Origin: Marivirga salinae
Lineage (GTDB): Bacteria > Bacteroidota > Bacteroidia > Cytophagales > Cyclobacteriaceae
Length of the DNA: 64,000 nucleotides
Assembly (NCBI RefSeq): GCF_030503855.1
Contig: NZ_CP129971.1
Location: forward strand, 4,092,001 to 4,156,000
Direction: 5' to 3'
The notes below the pieces were generated by a model that worked only from the letters and a program-made list of their open reading frames with translations, was not told where the DNA came from and searched no databases. Positions 9,129 to 16,951 of the stretch are shown piece after piece. A program made the translations under genes and the position numbers. Position 1 is the first letter of the stretch. Every line of letters starts with the position of its first letter.

Positions 9129-10322
9129 TCAACTCTTCTTCCTCTCTTCCTTTCTCCTCTGAATTTCTTCTTTAATCAATGAAAACTCACGACTACTTTG
9201 TCCGGCTACTGCAGTATTTTCCTCAGCTCTTCTAAATAAATATGGCATTACAGATTTTACGGGCCCATAAGGTACATATTTAGCTACGTTATAACCCTTA
9301 TCTACCAGGTTAAATGAAATATTATCACTCATACCATAAAGTTGAGCAAAATGTACTCTCTCATCATTAGGCTTAATACTATGTTTGTCCATCATATAGG
9401 CTAAGAAATAATTGCTATACTGGTTATGCGTTCCATTGAAGACAAATATTTTTTCCAAATTTTCAACACAGTATTCTAAAGCTGAATTATAGTCAATATC
9501 TGTTCTTTCTTTTGATATCTGTATAGGATTTGGATACCCCATTTCTTCAGCTCTTTCTGTTTCTTTTTCCATATATGCGCCCCTTACTAATTTGGCTCCT
9601 ATGTAATATTCCTTTTCTATTGCTCTCTTATGGGCTTTTTTAAGGTTTTCATACATATCTGCTCGATACATTTGATAAGTGTTATAAACAATGGCTGTTT
9701 CTTTGTTATACTTTTCCATCATTTGATAAACTATCTCATCAATGGGATCTTGTAACCAGCTTTCTTCGGCATCAATCAATATTCTAACGTTCTTCTCGTA
9801 AGCTGCTTTACATATTTTTTCTATCCTTTCTTTATTTCTTTCATGGATAGCTTTCTCTTTCTCAGTAAGCTCTTTACCTGCCTGAATTTTCGTAAAAATT
9901 TTCCCAAGCGCTATACCAGAAGGCTTAAATACGCAGAATGGTAAATTATCATCGTCAGCTGCACGATCTATAGTCCTTAGGACTTCATTCATTGTTTTGT
10001 CAAATCCCTTCTCGTTTTTAGCACCTTCCACAGAATAATCCAGTATGGTGCCAATACCATGAGAAGCTAACTCATCAATTGTTCCTTGACTATCTTTAAT
10101 AGATACCCCTCCACAAAATTGATCATATACTGTCCAGTAAATGATTTTGCTTATTGGCAAATGCAATGCAAAGCCTAATTTCACAAAAAATTTACCAATT
10201 GCTACTAACCATCCTTTACCCATCAGAGTGAAAAGCCAATACGCTTTTCTTAATTGTTTATCTGACTTACTAGTAAATGCAATGGATACATCGTCAAAAA
10301 TCGGGTTTGTAGTTACTTCCAT
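9129..10322 (-). CDS. Proline dehydrogenase
   Basis: Monofunctional FAD-dependent proline dehydrogenase, which oxidises proline to pyrroline-5-carboxylate and passes electrons to the quinone pool. The 397-residue protein carries the TIM-barrel signatures: VFKPSGIALG, ILIDAEESWLQDPID, KLVRGAYMEKE (the flavin and substrate region) and FAQLYGMSDN, plus a C-terminal YVPYGPVKSVMPYLFRRAEEN helix that contacts substrate carboxylate in PRODH enzymes. It matches the single-domain form, not the bifunctional PutA. No pyrroline-5-carboxylate dehydrogenase is nearby. It is divergent from the adjacent DAHP synthase gene, 89 bases away. Confidence 0.93.
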   Translation of the reverse strand: MEVTTNPIFDDVSIAFTSKSDKQLRKAYWLFTLMGKGWLVAIGKFFVKLGFALHLPISKIIYWTVYDQFCGGVSIKDSQGTIDELASHGIGTILDYSVEGAKNEKGFDKTMNEVLRTIDRAADDDNLPFCVFKPSGIALGKIFTKIQAGKELTEKEKAIHERNKERIEKICKAAYEKNVRILIDAEESWLQDPIDEIVYQMMEKYNKETAIVYNTYQMYRADMYENLKKAHKRAIEKEYYIGAKLVRGAYMEKETERAEEMGYPNPIQISKERTDIDYNSALEYCVENLEKIFVFNGTHNQYSNYFLAYMMDKHSIKPNDERVHFAQLYGMSDNISFNLVDKGYNVAKYVPYGPVKSVMPYLFRRAEENTAVAGQSSREFSLIKEEIQRRKEERKKS

Positions 10323-10411
10323 AAAATTAATTTAAGTCCGCAAATATAAGGAAAACGAAGTCACTTGCTTTTTGTTAAATTGATTAACTTGCAACTTTTT
10401 ATAAATTATTT

Positions 10412-11485
10412 ATGAAGATTAAAAATTGGTATTCAGGCGGTAAACCTTGGGTGATAGCTGGCCCCTGCAGTGCGGAAACAGAAGAACAACTTCTTGAAAC
10501 CGTTGAGCAGTTGGTTAAAAATGGGTTTACTACCATCAGAGCAGGCGTATGGAAGCCAAGAACCCGTCCAAATAGCTTTGAGGGCGTGGGGAAAATTGCT
10601 TTCCCATGGATTAAAAAAGCTAAATCTCTCCATCCTCAAATTGAATTTGCAATTGAAGTTGCCTCTGCTGAGCATGTGGAATTAGCCTTAAAAAATGATA
10701 TTGATATTTTATGGGTTGGCGCTCGTACTACTGTCAACCCTTTTAATGTACAAGAAATAGCTGAGGCTGTTCGAGGTGTAAAAGATAAACCCATTTTAGT
10801 AAAAAATCCCATTAATCCGGATTTGGCACTTTGGATGGGAGCGCTAGAAAGATTTGATGCGGTGGGAATCGAAAAGCTCGGAGCAATCCACAGAGGATTT
10901 TCTACTTATCAGGAAAGTATTTACAGGAATATTCCGCTTTGGCAGATCCCAATTGAATTAAAATCTCGATACCCGGAGTTGCTTTTAATTAATGACCCAA
11001 GTCATATTGCCGGTAAAAGAGATTTACTATTTGAAATAGCTCAAAAAGCTATGGATTTGCAGTATGATGGGTTAATCATCGAATCCCATCGCTCCCCAGA
11101 TGATGCTTGGAGTGATGCTGCTCAGCAACTGACCCCTAATGCTTTGAAGGAAATGCTAAGCCACATTAAAATAAGAGAGAAAAGCTTTCCAAATAAGGAT
11201 TTTAAGAATGAATTGGAAGGCATAAGAGATCAAATAGATGAAACTGATAAAGAATTATTGGAGGTTTTATCGAGAAGATTGGAGTTGGTAAAAAAAGTAG
11301 GGCAATATAAAAAAGATAAAAATGTTGCTATATTTCAGTTGGAACGTTGGAATAAAATAATAGAAAACCGTCCTTTATGGGGCAAAAAGCTGAATTTGGA
11401 TGCTGATTTTGTGAAATCCATTTATCAGGATATCCATGACGAATCCATCAGAATTCAAACTGACATTTATAATAATGAAGAATAA
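10412..11485 (+). CDS. DAHP synthase/chorismate mutase, copy 1
   Basis: Bifunctional enzyme with an N-terminal type I beta DAHP synthase domain (about residues 1-255), which condenses phosphoenolpyruvate and erythrose 4-phosphate, and a C-terminal AroQ chorismate mutase domain (about residues 265-350). Visible synthase motifs are IAGPCSAET, GVWKPRTRPNSFEG, GARTTVNPF, VKNPINPDLALW, NDPSHIAGKR and ESHRSPDDAWSDA. The mutase part has LEGIRDQIDETD, SRRLELVKKVGQYKK and an ERWNKII arginine. No leader peptide or attenuator is visible upstream, unlike copy 2. The gene overlaps the next by 11 bases. In this arrangement it could feed prephenate to the following gene product. Confidence 0.93.
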   Translation: MKIKNWYSGGKPWVIAGPCSAETEEQLLETVEQLVKNGFTTIRAGVWKPRTRPNSFEGVGKIAFPWIKKAKSLHPQIEFAIEVASAEHVELALKNDIDILWVGARTTVNPFNVQEIAEAVRGVKDKPILVKNPINPDLALWMGALERFDAVGIEKLGAIHRGFSTYQESIYRNIPLWQIPIELKSRYPELLLINDPSHIAGKRDLLFEIAQKAMDLQYDGLIIESHRSPDDAWSDAAQQLTPNALKEMLSHIKIREKSFPNKDFKNELEGIRDQIDETDKELLEVLSRRLELVKKVGQYKKDKNVAIFQLERWNKIIENRPLWGKKLNLDADFVKSIYQDIHDESIRIQTDIYNNEE

Positions 11486-12017
11486 AAAGAAAGTTTATAC
11501 ACTTGGACCAAAAGGCTCTTTCCACCACCTAGCATGCGTTGAATATTTAGGAGGGCAACAAGAAATTGAGTTTTGTGAAAGTTTTGCTGGAGTTTTTGAA
11601 GCCGTTAGAGCAGGTCATTTGGGCTGGATTGCATTATACAACAGCTTGGCTGGCATAGTAGAGAATCACGAGGCTGAAATTGAAAAGAATTTCACATTGC
11701 TGGATGAAATGGATTATGAAGTTAAATTATGTATTTGTGCTGCACCTAAGACTAAATTGAATGATTTAACTAAACTCTTTTCCCACGAAAAAGCCTTTGG
11801 GGAAAGCAAAAGGTTTATTTCTGAAAAATTACCAAAAACTGAATTAATCAAATGCTCTAGCACTTCTCATGCCGCTCAGAAAGTAGCTCAGGAAAAAGAG
11901 AAAAATTCAGCTGCAATTTGCCATTCCGAAACTGCCAAGTTTTATGGATTGGATATTTTAGCTAATATTCCGAACAAGAGGAAAAATGAAACTAGTTTTG
12001 GCCTATTTGCGGGCTGA
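11475..12017 (+). CDS. Prephenate dehydratase-like protein without ACT domain
   Basis: About 180 residues from the ATG at 11475; this start overlaps the upstream gene by 11 bases and gives the family's YTLGPKGSFHH beginning. The chain matches only the periplasmic-binding-protein-like catalytic part of prephenate dehydratase and stops where the regulatory ACT domain would begin. Key motifs are altered: the usual IENS is LYNS (residues 55-60 region) and the catalytic TRF motif reads TSF in NETSFGLF. The catalytic Thr is kept but the following Arg is missing. It may be a feedback-resistant or weakly active dehydratase, or a non-catalytic binding partner of the mutase. The homology is clear, the activity is not. 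Confidence 0.72.
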   Translation: MKNKKKVYTLGPKGSFHHLACVEYLGGQQEIEFCESFAGVFEAVRAGHLGWIALYNSLAGIVENHEAEIEKNFTLLDEMDYEVKLCICAAPKTKLNDLTKLFSHEKAFGESKRFISEKLPKTELIKCSSTSHAAQKVAQEKEKNSAAICHSETAKFYGLDILANIPNKRKNETSFGLFAG

Positions 12018-12054
12018 TTTAATTAATTATTAGAGAGAAATTATCTTTAACTAA

Positions 12055-12090
12055 AAGACCTCCATTAATTTAAAAAATAATAGAGGTCTT
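12055..12090. terminator. Terminator between convergent genes
   Basis: Arms AAGACCTC (12055-12062) and GAGGTCTT (12083-12090), followed by a T-rich stretch on the plus strand. It can serve both the prephenate dehydratase-like gene and the convergent VOC gene. Confidence 0.7.
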
Positions 12091-12119
12091 CATTTTGTTT
12101 CAGGTTCAGTAGTTTCATT

Positions 12120-12512
12120 CTACTTATTCGAGTGAAAACCAATGGTATTGCCTTCAGTGTCCATACAGATACTTACAAATCCGTGTTCCCCAATTTGTTC
12201 CTTTTTTTGCAGTATTTTTCCTCCAGCACTTTCTACTCTGGATGCTTCTGTTCCACAGTCTTCACTAGTGAAGTATACTAATGTACCGCCAGTTCCTGGT
12301 TTCATCTCCTTAGTTTTACAAAGTGCTCCACTGATATTGGCACCACCTTCCGCCCAAGGAAAACTGACCATTTCTAAATCTCCAAATCCTCCAGGTGTTT
12401 GCATTGGGATCATTTTGATTTGCAATACTTCTTCGTAGAACTTCTGAGCCCTGCTCATATCTTCTACATAAATTTCTACCCAAGTGAAAGGGTTCTTTGA
12501 TTGAGTTGCCAT
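12120..12512 (-). CDS. VOC/glyoxalase-like protein
   Basis: A 130-residue single-domain vicinal-oxygen-chelate protein. It begins with FTWVEIYVEDMSRAQKFYEEVL, the usual first beta-alpha unit, and ends with GFVSICMDTEGNTIGFHSNK, the usual last strands with the metal-ligand-type Glu. Such small proteins dimerise and include glyoxalase-like and antibiotic-binding members; the substrate cannot be told. It is alone on the minus strand, ending at a shared terminator. Confidence 0.82.
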   Translation of the reverse strand: MATQSKNPFTWVEIYVEDMSRAQKFYEEVLQIKMIPMQTPGGFGDLEMVSFPWAEGGANISGALCKTKEMKPGTGGTLVYFTSEDCGTEASRVESAGGKILQKKEQIGEHGFVSICMDTEGNTIGFHSNK

Positions 12513-12702
12513 GATTCAATTTATTTAAGGTGTAATTTAGATTTCAAAAATGATCAAACTATAAACTCTAAGCATATAATAGCACATTCTTACTTACCTT
12601 AATTAAAGTTAGCAAAAAGAGATAATATTTCAATCTCTTTTGTTTTCATAAAAATAAATACCTTTTAAGTAATTTGATCTCTTCTCCTTGATAGGTGTTA
12701 TT

Positions 12703-13419
12703 TTAGTTCAATGCCATTGCCAGCATCCCAAGGCTCATTATAATCATAAGTCCATCTTCTATGATGGTTACAGTACTCATTGGCAAATTGAATACATCTC
12801 CTAAGCAAGCACACTTAATAGTTTTCTTATTCAACACAGTTTGTAAAACCCCTATTATACTTACCGACATTACCACAAAAGTCACACTATTTATAATAAT
12901 TGGACTGAAATTAACCAAGAATGCAATTCCTAATATTAATTCCGTAAAAGCATAGATATAACCCCATAATGGGAATTTTCTAGCGATGATGTCGTACATC
13001 AAATAACTGTCTTTAAAGCCTTTTAAGTTTAACATCTTGAAAAACGAAAAAGTCAGAAAGAAGCCCGCCATAAAATGTCTCATCCATCTTGATAGGTCTA
13101 TACTTTCAGCTATCAGTTCCAAAAGGGCAGTTACCGAAAAAATGTATAAAAAGATAAGCAAAACAGGCTTATAAGTATTAAACCAGGACTTGCTTTGTTC
13201 AATTACTTCATTATGGTCGATAGCAGAAATTTGGTACTTCTTGTCCAATGCATTCTGAAAAACGGACAAGTCAATATGCTTTGCCATTGTGACGGTAGCG
13301 GAATTATTATCTTTTGAGACTTCAACTGCTGATACGTTATTAACATTCTTTAAAGCAGATTTCACTTTGGTTTCACAGCTTCCGCATGTCATTCCAGTAA
13401 TTTGATATGTGTGTGTCAT
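12703..13419 (-). CDS. HMA domain fused to MauE-like membrane protein
   Basis: A 238-residue fusion. Residues 1-70 form a heavy-metal-associated domain with the metal site GMTCGSCET. Residues 85-238 contain about four membrane segments resembling MauE/DoxX-like proteins, with a CAC pair inside the segment KCACLGDVFNLP near residue 205. Both parts offer thiols for soft metal binding, so transport or sequestration of copper, mercury or a similar metal is plausible. The adjacent upstream AraC regulator also starts with a CxxC domain, suggesting it controls this gene. The architecture is seen directly; the metal is unknown. Confidence 0.8.
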   Translation of the reverse strand: MTHTYQITGMTCGSCETKVKSALKNVNNVSAVEVSKDNNSATVTMAKHIDLSVFQNALDKKYQISAIDHNEVIEQSKSWFNTYKPVLLIFLYIFSVTALLELIAESIDLSRWMRHFMAGFFLTFSFFKMLNLKGFKDSYLMYDIIARKFPLWGYIYAFTELILGIAFLVNFSPIIINSVTFVVMSVSIIGVLQTVLNKKTIKCACLGDVFNLPMSTVTIIEDGLMIIMSLGMLAMALN

Positions 13420-13502
13420 GTTTTTTGTTTTATTTTCTAAAGCAAAATTGACAACAAATCAAGTATGAAATGTTACGCTATTTTGGGAGTAATTTGTAAG
13501 AT

Positions 13503-14063
13503 TTACAAATCTTCTAGCGGTTTGCGTTTAATGGTGCGTAGATTTTTGAAGTGGCTGGGTGTGAGCCCTGTTACTTTTTTAAACTGATTGCTTAAATAAG
13601 CCACACTTGAATAGTTAAGTTGAAAGGCAATTTCACTCAAAGTAAGTTCATCATACACCAAAAGCTCTTTTACCTTCTCAATTTTTTGAAGAATATAATA
13701 TTTCTCAATGGTTATTCCCTCTACCTCTGAAAATAAATTACTCAAGGAACTGTAATCTTGACTTAATTCCACAGACAAATACTCTGAAAGCGTAACTTTA
13801 AGAACACTGTTTTTATTCTGAACCAAATCAGTAATTAAGTTTTTTACCTTTTCAATGGTTTTGGTCTTTTTGTTATCCAATAAATCAAAACCTAATGCTT
13901 GGAGTTCCAGTTTGAGTTGCTCTTTAACTGTAGAAATATCATCCTCCTGTAGTTCAATTTCTCCCAATTCTATTTGAACAGGGTGAAGTCCTAATTTTTC
14001 TAGGGTTGATTTCACCACCATTTTGCAGCGGTTGCATACCATGTTTTTAATATATATCGTCAT
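13503..14063 (-). CDS. AraC-family regulator with N-terminal CxxC (HMA-like) domain
   Basis: A 186-residue transcription factor. The first 70 residues start IKNMVCNRCKMVV and follow the HMA beta-alpha-beta pattern, though divergent. Residues 85-180 form a double helix-turn-helix AraC domain (IEKVKELLVYDELTLSEIAFQLNYSS, then LSNQFKKVTGLTPSHFKNLR). The natural inference is a one-component metal sensor, with the CxxC as metal site. It lies 83 bases upstream of the HMA-MauE gene, same strand. The DNA-binding part is certain; metal sensing is inferred. Confidence 0.82.
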   Translation of the reverse strand: MTIYIKNMVCNRCKMVVKSTLEKLGLHPVQIELGEIELQEDDISTVKEQLKLELQALGFDLLDNKKTKTIEKVKNLITDLVQNKNSVLKVTLSEYLSVELSQDYSSLSNLFSEVEGITIEKYYILQKIEKVKELLVYDELTLSEIAFQLNYSSVAYLSNQFKKVTGLTPSHFKNLRTIKRKPLEDL

Positions 14064-14119
14064 TTTTCAATTCATTAAATTCATATTTAAGGTCAGAACC
14101 ATAAGCTTTTCAAAATACA

Positions 14120-14326
14120 TCACTCTTCTCTAAATTCCAGTATATCACCTGGTTGACAATCTAAAGCATTGCAAATAGCTTCCAGAGTACTGAACCGAAC
14201 CGCTTTAGCTTTACCTGTTTTTAGTATGGAAAGATTGGATAAGGTTATGTCCACTTTTTCAGAAAGTTCATTAAGCGACATTTTACGTTTGGCCATCATT
14301 ACATCTACATTAACAATTATTGGCAT
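14120..14326 (-). CDS. XRE-family helix-turn-helix regulator (YozG-like)
   Basis: A 68-residue Cro/C1-type DNA-binding protein (VDVMMAKRKMSLNELSEKVDITLSNLSILKTGKAKAVRFSTLEAICNALDCQPGDILEF). This is the short YozG-like form that usually consists of the helix-turn-helix alone. It starts three bases after the stop of the DUF2975 gene and is surely cotranscribed with it. XRE/DUF2975 pairs are common in Firmicutes and Bacteroidota; the membrane partner may modulate the regulator, but this is inference. Confidence 0.9.
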   Translation of the reverse strand: MPIIVNVDVMMAKRKMSLNELSEKVDITLSNLSILKTGKAKAVRFSTLEAICNALDCQPGDILEFREE

Positions 14327-14329
14327 ATT

Positions 14330-14863
14330 TCAGACGGTTAATTCATTTTCAGATTGGATTTCAATTCCTCTGTTAAATACTTGAGAAATAACAAATAGGA
14401 TAGCTGCCATTAATAAGAATTCTGATGCACCATTACCGTATGAAAAGCTTTCAACTCCTACAGGCTTTTTAATCAACCATTTCACATATCCACTAGTTAT
14501 AACAGATAGAATACCTATACTTAAAGCTGTATAACTTGTACTTGCTATCCTTTTAGCTACTTCTGCACTAAAAGGATTGTTTAAGTTTATCTTAGAAAAT
14601 ATTTTTATTACATCATAAAAAAGATAAGCCTTAAGTACCCATATCGAAACTACCAATGAAAGTAAGCCCACATAATACCCGAGGTGATAGCTATAAAGTT
14701 GAGATAAATTCAAGCCCAGATATAAGTCATGCGACACAATTGGCTTGAAAAGACTATAAATAAAAGTGAATAAAAGGGATCCTGCTTTAATACAGAGCCC
14801 TAAAAATATTACCCAAGTTAGCACCCGCAATACGTTTAAAATAGAGTTAGTTTTAGATTTCAT
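14330..14863 (-). CDS. DUF2975 membrane protein
   Basis: A 177-residue integral membrane protein with four predicted helices (about residues 11-36, 58-80, 105-128, 146-166), matching DUF2975. No enzymatic motif is visible. It is the first gene of a two-gene unit with the XRE regulator, gap three bases. Function of the family is unknown; the tight pairing with a small regulator suggests a role in signalling. Confidence 0.85.
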   Translation of the reverse strand: MKSKTNSILNVLRVLTWVIFLGLCIKAGSLLFTFIYSLFKPIVSHDLYLGLNLSQLYSYHLGYYVGLLSLVVSIWVLKAYLFYDVIKIFSKINLNNPFSAEVAKRIASTSYTALSIGILSVITSGYVKWLIKKPVGVESFSYGNGASEFLLMAAILFVISQVFNRGIEIQSENELTV

Positions 14864-14971
14864 CGTTCAATAATTTTAGATTCATGAACAAATATTAATA
14901 AATAATTATTGATAAACAATAAATAATATGCTTTTATCAAAAAATACTTTCTTTATGATTCAAAACTTTGA

Positions 14972-15157
14972 TCATTTATAATGATAGGATATCAGTTTAA
15001 CTGGAAAATCTTCCGTTACTTTTATCAATTGAAAAAGCCCCTCTTTATCAGGATTTCCATTTAGAGCATATGCTCCAACTGGGTATTTAAGTTTTTGTAT
15101 ATCTAGCTGGGTTGTATTAGTGGAGTGAACAGCCCTGGATAAGGCAAGTGCGGAGAT
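14972..15157 (-). pseudogene. Remnant resembling the N-terminus of a DinB/YfiT-type gene
   Basis: An open stretch of 61 codons plus stop on the minus strand with no ATG. Its second half (LDIQKLKYPVGAY, then LFQLIKVTEDFPVKL) resembles the start of YfiT/BSTA DinB-family transferases (LKYPIGKF... W..I...P..LR), then stops where the helical bundle should continue. The upstream end falls in an imperfect hairpin (GCGGA 15150-15154, TCCGC 15174-15178). It is probably a truncated gene fragment at a recombination boundary. The similarity is from recall of the family pattern. Confidence 0.35.
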
Positions 15158-15264
15158 TTAAAGCCAAATTTTTGTCCGCCAGACAGAAGCTCCTTAGTAT
15201 AAAACCTTCATATTTAAACGATCAACTCGCATTTGCTTTAGTTGATGTCGTGCATAGTGTATTT

Positions 15265-15831
15265 TTATTTCTCAATTACTATCATTCGATAATCAGTTTC
15301 AGATTTATGTCCACTTTCACTGTCTTCAAATATGTATTTAAACTCTTTATCTGATAATCGTTTATGTTTTCTTTCTATGTCAATGGCTTTATTGAGAGTT
15401 TGAACTTTATCACCCGTGTCCTGAATGCAAACTAACAAAAGACTTCCCTTTCTCATATCCGAAACAATTTTCTTAATCAGTCCAATTTCTTTTTCTTTGT
15501 CCTTCTTCGTGAAATGAAACATACTGTCCAATAGAACAAAGTCAAACTCACTAAAACGGTCAAAAGCGTAAATATCTCTGACATGTCCGACCAAATCCAA
15601 ATTTTCACTGTGCCCGATTTCATTCATTTGGTCGATACCGACTTTAGAGTTGTCAATTCCTGTCACAGGGTAACCAAGTCGTGCCAAAGCAATTGCATCT
15701 CTTCCTTGTCCGCATCCTAAGTCAAGTACTTTCCCATTCATTGGGAATTCAGCAAAAAACGCAATCAATTCGGGGGAAGGTTCTCCGAATAAATTTTGAG
15801 TCTGATAGTATTTGTCATAGGTAACTGTCAT
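15265..15831 (-). CDS. Class I SAM-dependent methyltransferase
   Basis: A 188-residue methyltransferase. The S-adenosylmethionine site is clear: VLDLGCGQGRDAIALARLGYPVTGIDNS (about residues 35-62), then FDFVLLDSMFHF near residue 100. TehB-like methyltransferases have this size and layout. The substrate is unknown. Codons appear somewhat GC-richer than those of neighbouring genes (more GAC, GTC and CCG), and the flanks hold a gene remnant and an imperfect hairpin, which would fit acquisition by transfer. It is transcribed alone. Confidence 0.87.
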   Translation of the reverse strand: MTVTYDKYYQTQNLFGEPSPELIAFFAEFPMNGKVLDLGCGQGRDAIALARLGYPVTGIDNSKVGIDQMNEIGHSENLDLVGHVRDIYAFDRFSEFDFVLLDSMFHFTKKDKEKEIGLIKKIVSDMRKGSLLLVCIQDTGDKVQTLNKAIDIERKHKRLSDKEFKYIFEDSESGHKSETDYRMIVIEK

Positions 15832-15968
15832 TGGTTTTATTCAAATTAAAATCAACATTTGAACACATGCACCTAAAAGTACATGTATTCAATTTACACA
15901 CCAATCTACTGATTATCTAAATACTTTCTCTTTCAAAAAGGAGGCTTAGAGTAAACTCACAAATTAAA

Positions 15969-16505
15969 TTATGATTCCATAATCTTCTTCAATTCCTGTA
16001 GACCATACTCGAGATCAGCACCCAACATTTCCTCAAAATCCATCACTACCAACATCAAATTCATAGGATAAGACATTGAACCATTAAAGCCCCAAGTTAC
16101 TTTGGTTTGATTGTCTCCTACTGCTTCGAGTTTTAAATAAGCTTTATCATTGGCTTCGAATGGTTCTTTAAATCTTAGTGCATAATCAATTCGGTCTTTA
16201 TCAATTGATAAGATTTCCTGCTCTCCTACCCCCACATTTTCATTCTCACTTTCCCAAGCAGCAACAAAGCCAACCGTTCCATCAACTCCTGTATAAGTAT
16301 TTTTCATATCAGGATCCATGGTTGCCCATTTGCTATATTGATCTTGATTCTTTAAATATTTGACATAATCAAATACTTCCTGATGCGATGCATTGATAGT
16401 AGTCTCTCTAGAAACTTCATATTCTTTGTCAGCCACAGCAGCTACAATCAATGCCAAAACAATAATCCCCAGGATGGCTAATCCAATAATTTTCAAAACC
16501 TTCAT
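15969..16505 (-). CDS. SRPBCC family protein
   Basis: A 178-residue protein with one N-terminal membrane helix (LKIIGLAILGIIVLALIVAAV, residues 4-24) followed by a START/Bet v 1-like SRPBCC domain (YEVSRETTINASHQEVFDYVKYLKNQDQYSKWA... and later KVTWGFNGSMSYPMNLM). Such proteins bind hydrophobic ligands in a helix-grip fold. The membrane anchor places the domain at the inner membrane. The ligand is unknown and no partner gene is close. Confidence 0.85.
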   Translation of the reverse strand: MKVLKIIGLAILGIIVLALIVAAVADKEYEVSRETTINASHQEVFDYVKYLKNQDQYSKWATMDPDMKNTYTGVDGTVGFVAAWESENENVGVGEQEILSIDKDRIDYALRFKEPFEANDKAYLKLEAVGDNQTKVTWGFNGSMSYPMNLMLVVMDFEEMLGADLEYGLQELKKIMES

Positions 16506-16757
16506 AGTTCAACAGTTTAAAAAGTGTTATCTAAAATAAAAATAATATTTGAACGGCTAGAAAATATCGGACTAATAAAAATACTTATGAAATGGTATGT
16601 TTAGGAATATAGAAATACAAAATAGTGCTAGAATACCTTTGAAATCACTTTTTTTATACGATATTCTGTTATACAAGCTTAAACCAAATAATAAAAGCTA
16701 ACGAACGTTAGATAAGTTCATTTTTACGATTTTTTTAAAATATTTTAGAATTTTATT

Positions 16758-16787
16758 TTGTTTTAAAAAATCAGCACTATACATTTG
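16758..16787 (+). promoter_or_regulatory. Promoter of the aro leader (TTG-N19-TACATTTG)
   Basis: TTG at 16758-16760 and TACATTTG at 16780-16787 with a 19-base gap, matching the Bacteroidota sigma consensus in both boxes and spacing. Transcription would start about 4-8 bases downstream, at or next to the ATG at 16792 of the leader ORF, so the leader mRNA may lack a 5' untranslated region. Confidence 0.65.
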
Positions 16788-16791
16788 GAAC

Positions 16792-16872
16792 ATGATACAC
16801 ACACAAGGACGATTTTATTTTTACTTTTATTTTATCCCGCTCAGGCGAGTCGGTCCTTGTTATGCTATGTAA
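16792..16872 (+). CDS. Aromatic-rich leader peptide
   Basis: A 26-codon ORF from ATG 16792 to TAA 16870-16872. Residues 8-14 are FYFYFYF, seven consecutive Phe/Tyr codons. It is followed 22 bases later by an intrinsic terminator and 79 bases later by the second DAHP synthase/chorismate mutase. This is the classic layout of a leader peptide whose translation senses charged tRNA-Phe and tRNA-Tyr. The 8-bp stem ACAAGGAC (16803-16810) with GTCCTTGT (16853-16860) encloses the aromatic codons. The ORF is too short for ordinary gene finding. Translation is inferred. Confidence 0.8.
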   Translation: MIHTQGRFYFYFYFIPLRRVGPCYAM

Positions 16873-16901
16873 TTACTAAACTAAAACATACTTCAAGCCC
16901 G
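16803..16901 (+). promoter_or_regulatory. Attenuator with alternative RNA pairings
   Basis: Segment 1 (16803-16810) pairs perfectly with segment 2 (16853-16860). Segment 2 with flanks (16852-16864) can instead pair with 16887-16899 (TATG with CATA, CTTG with CAAG, GG with CC), which overlaps the 5' arm of the terminator at 16895-16901. A ribosome stalled on the aromatic codons would cover segment 1 and favour the antiterminator. One reaching the stop codon would cover segment 2 and favour the terminator. A smaller hairpin (CCGCTC-AGGC-GAGTCGG, 16837-16853) lies within. The pairings were read by eye, not folded by software. Confidence 0.65.
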
Positions 16902-16926
16902 GTTCGCAAGAGTCGGGCTTTTTTTT
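16895..16926 (+). terminator. Intrinsic terminator of the aro attenuator
   Basis: Stem AAGCCCG (16895-16901) with CGGGCTT (16914-16920), followed by T to position 16926. It lies between the leader ORF and the DAHP synthase start at 16952, where a terminator makes sense only as an attenuator. Confidence 0.85.
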
Positions 16927-16951
16927 GTCTAAAATTTAAAAAAACAGAAAA

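Noticed and set aside
15148..15354. 68-codon plus-strand ORF near the methyltransferase
   Set aside because: It overlaps the end of the methyltransferase gene antisense and has no coding character or recognisable motif.
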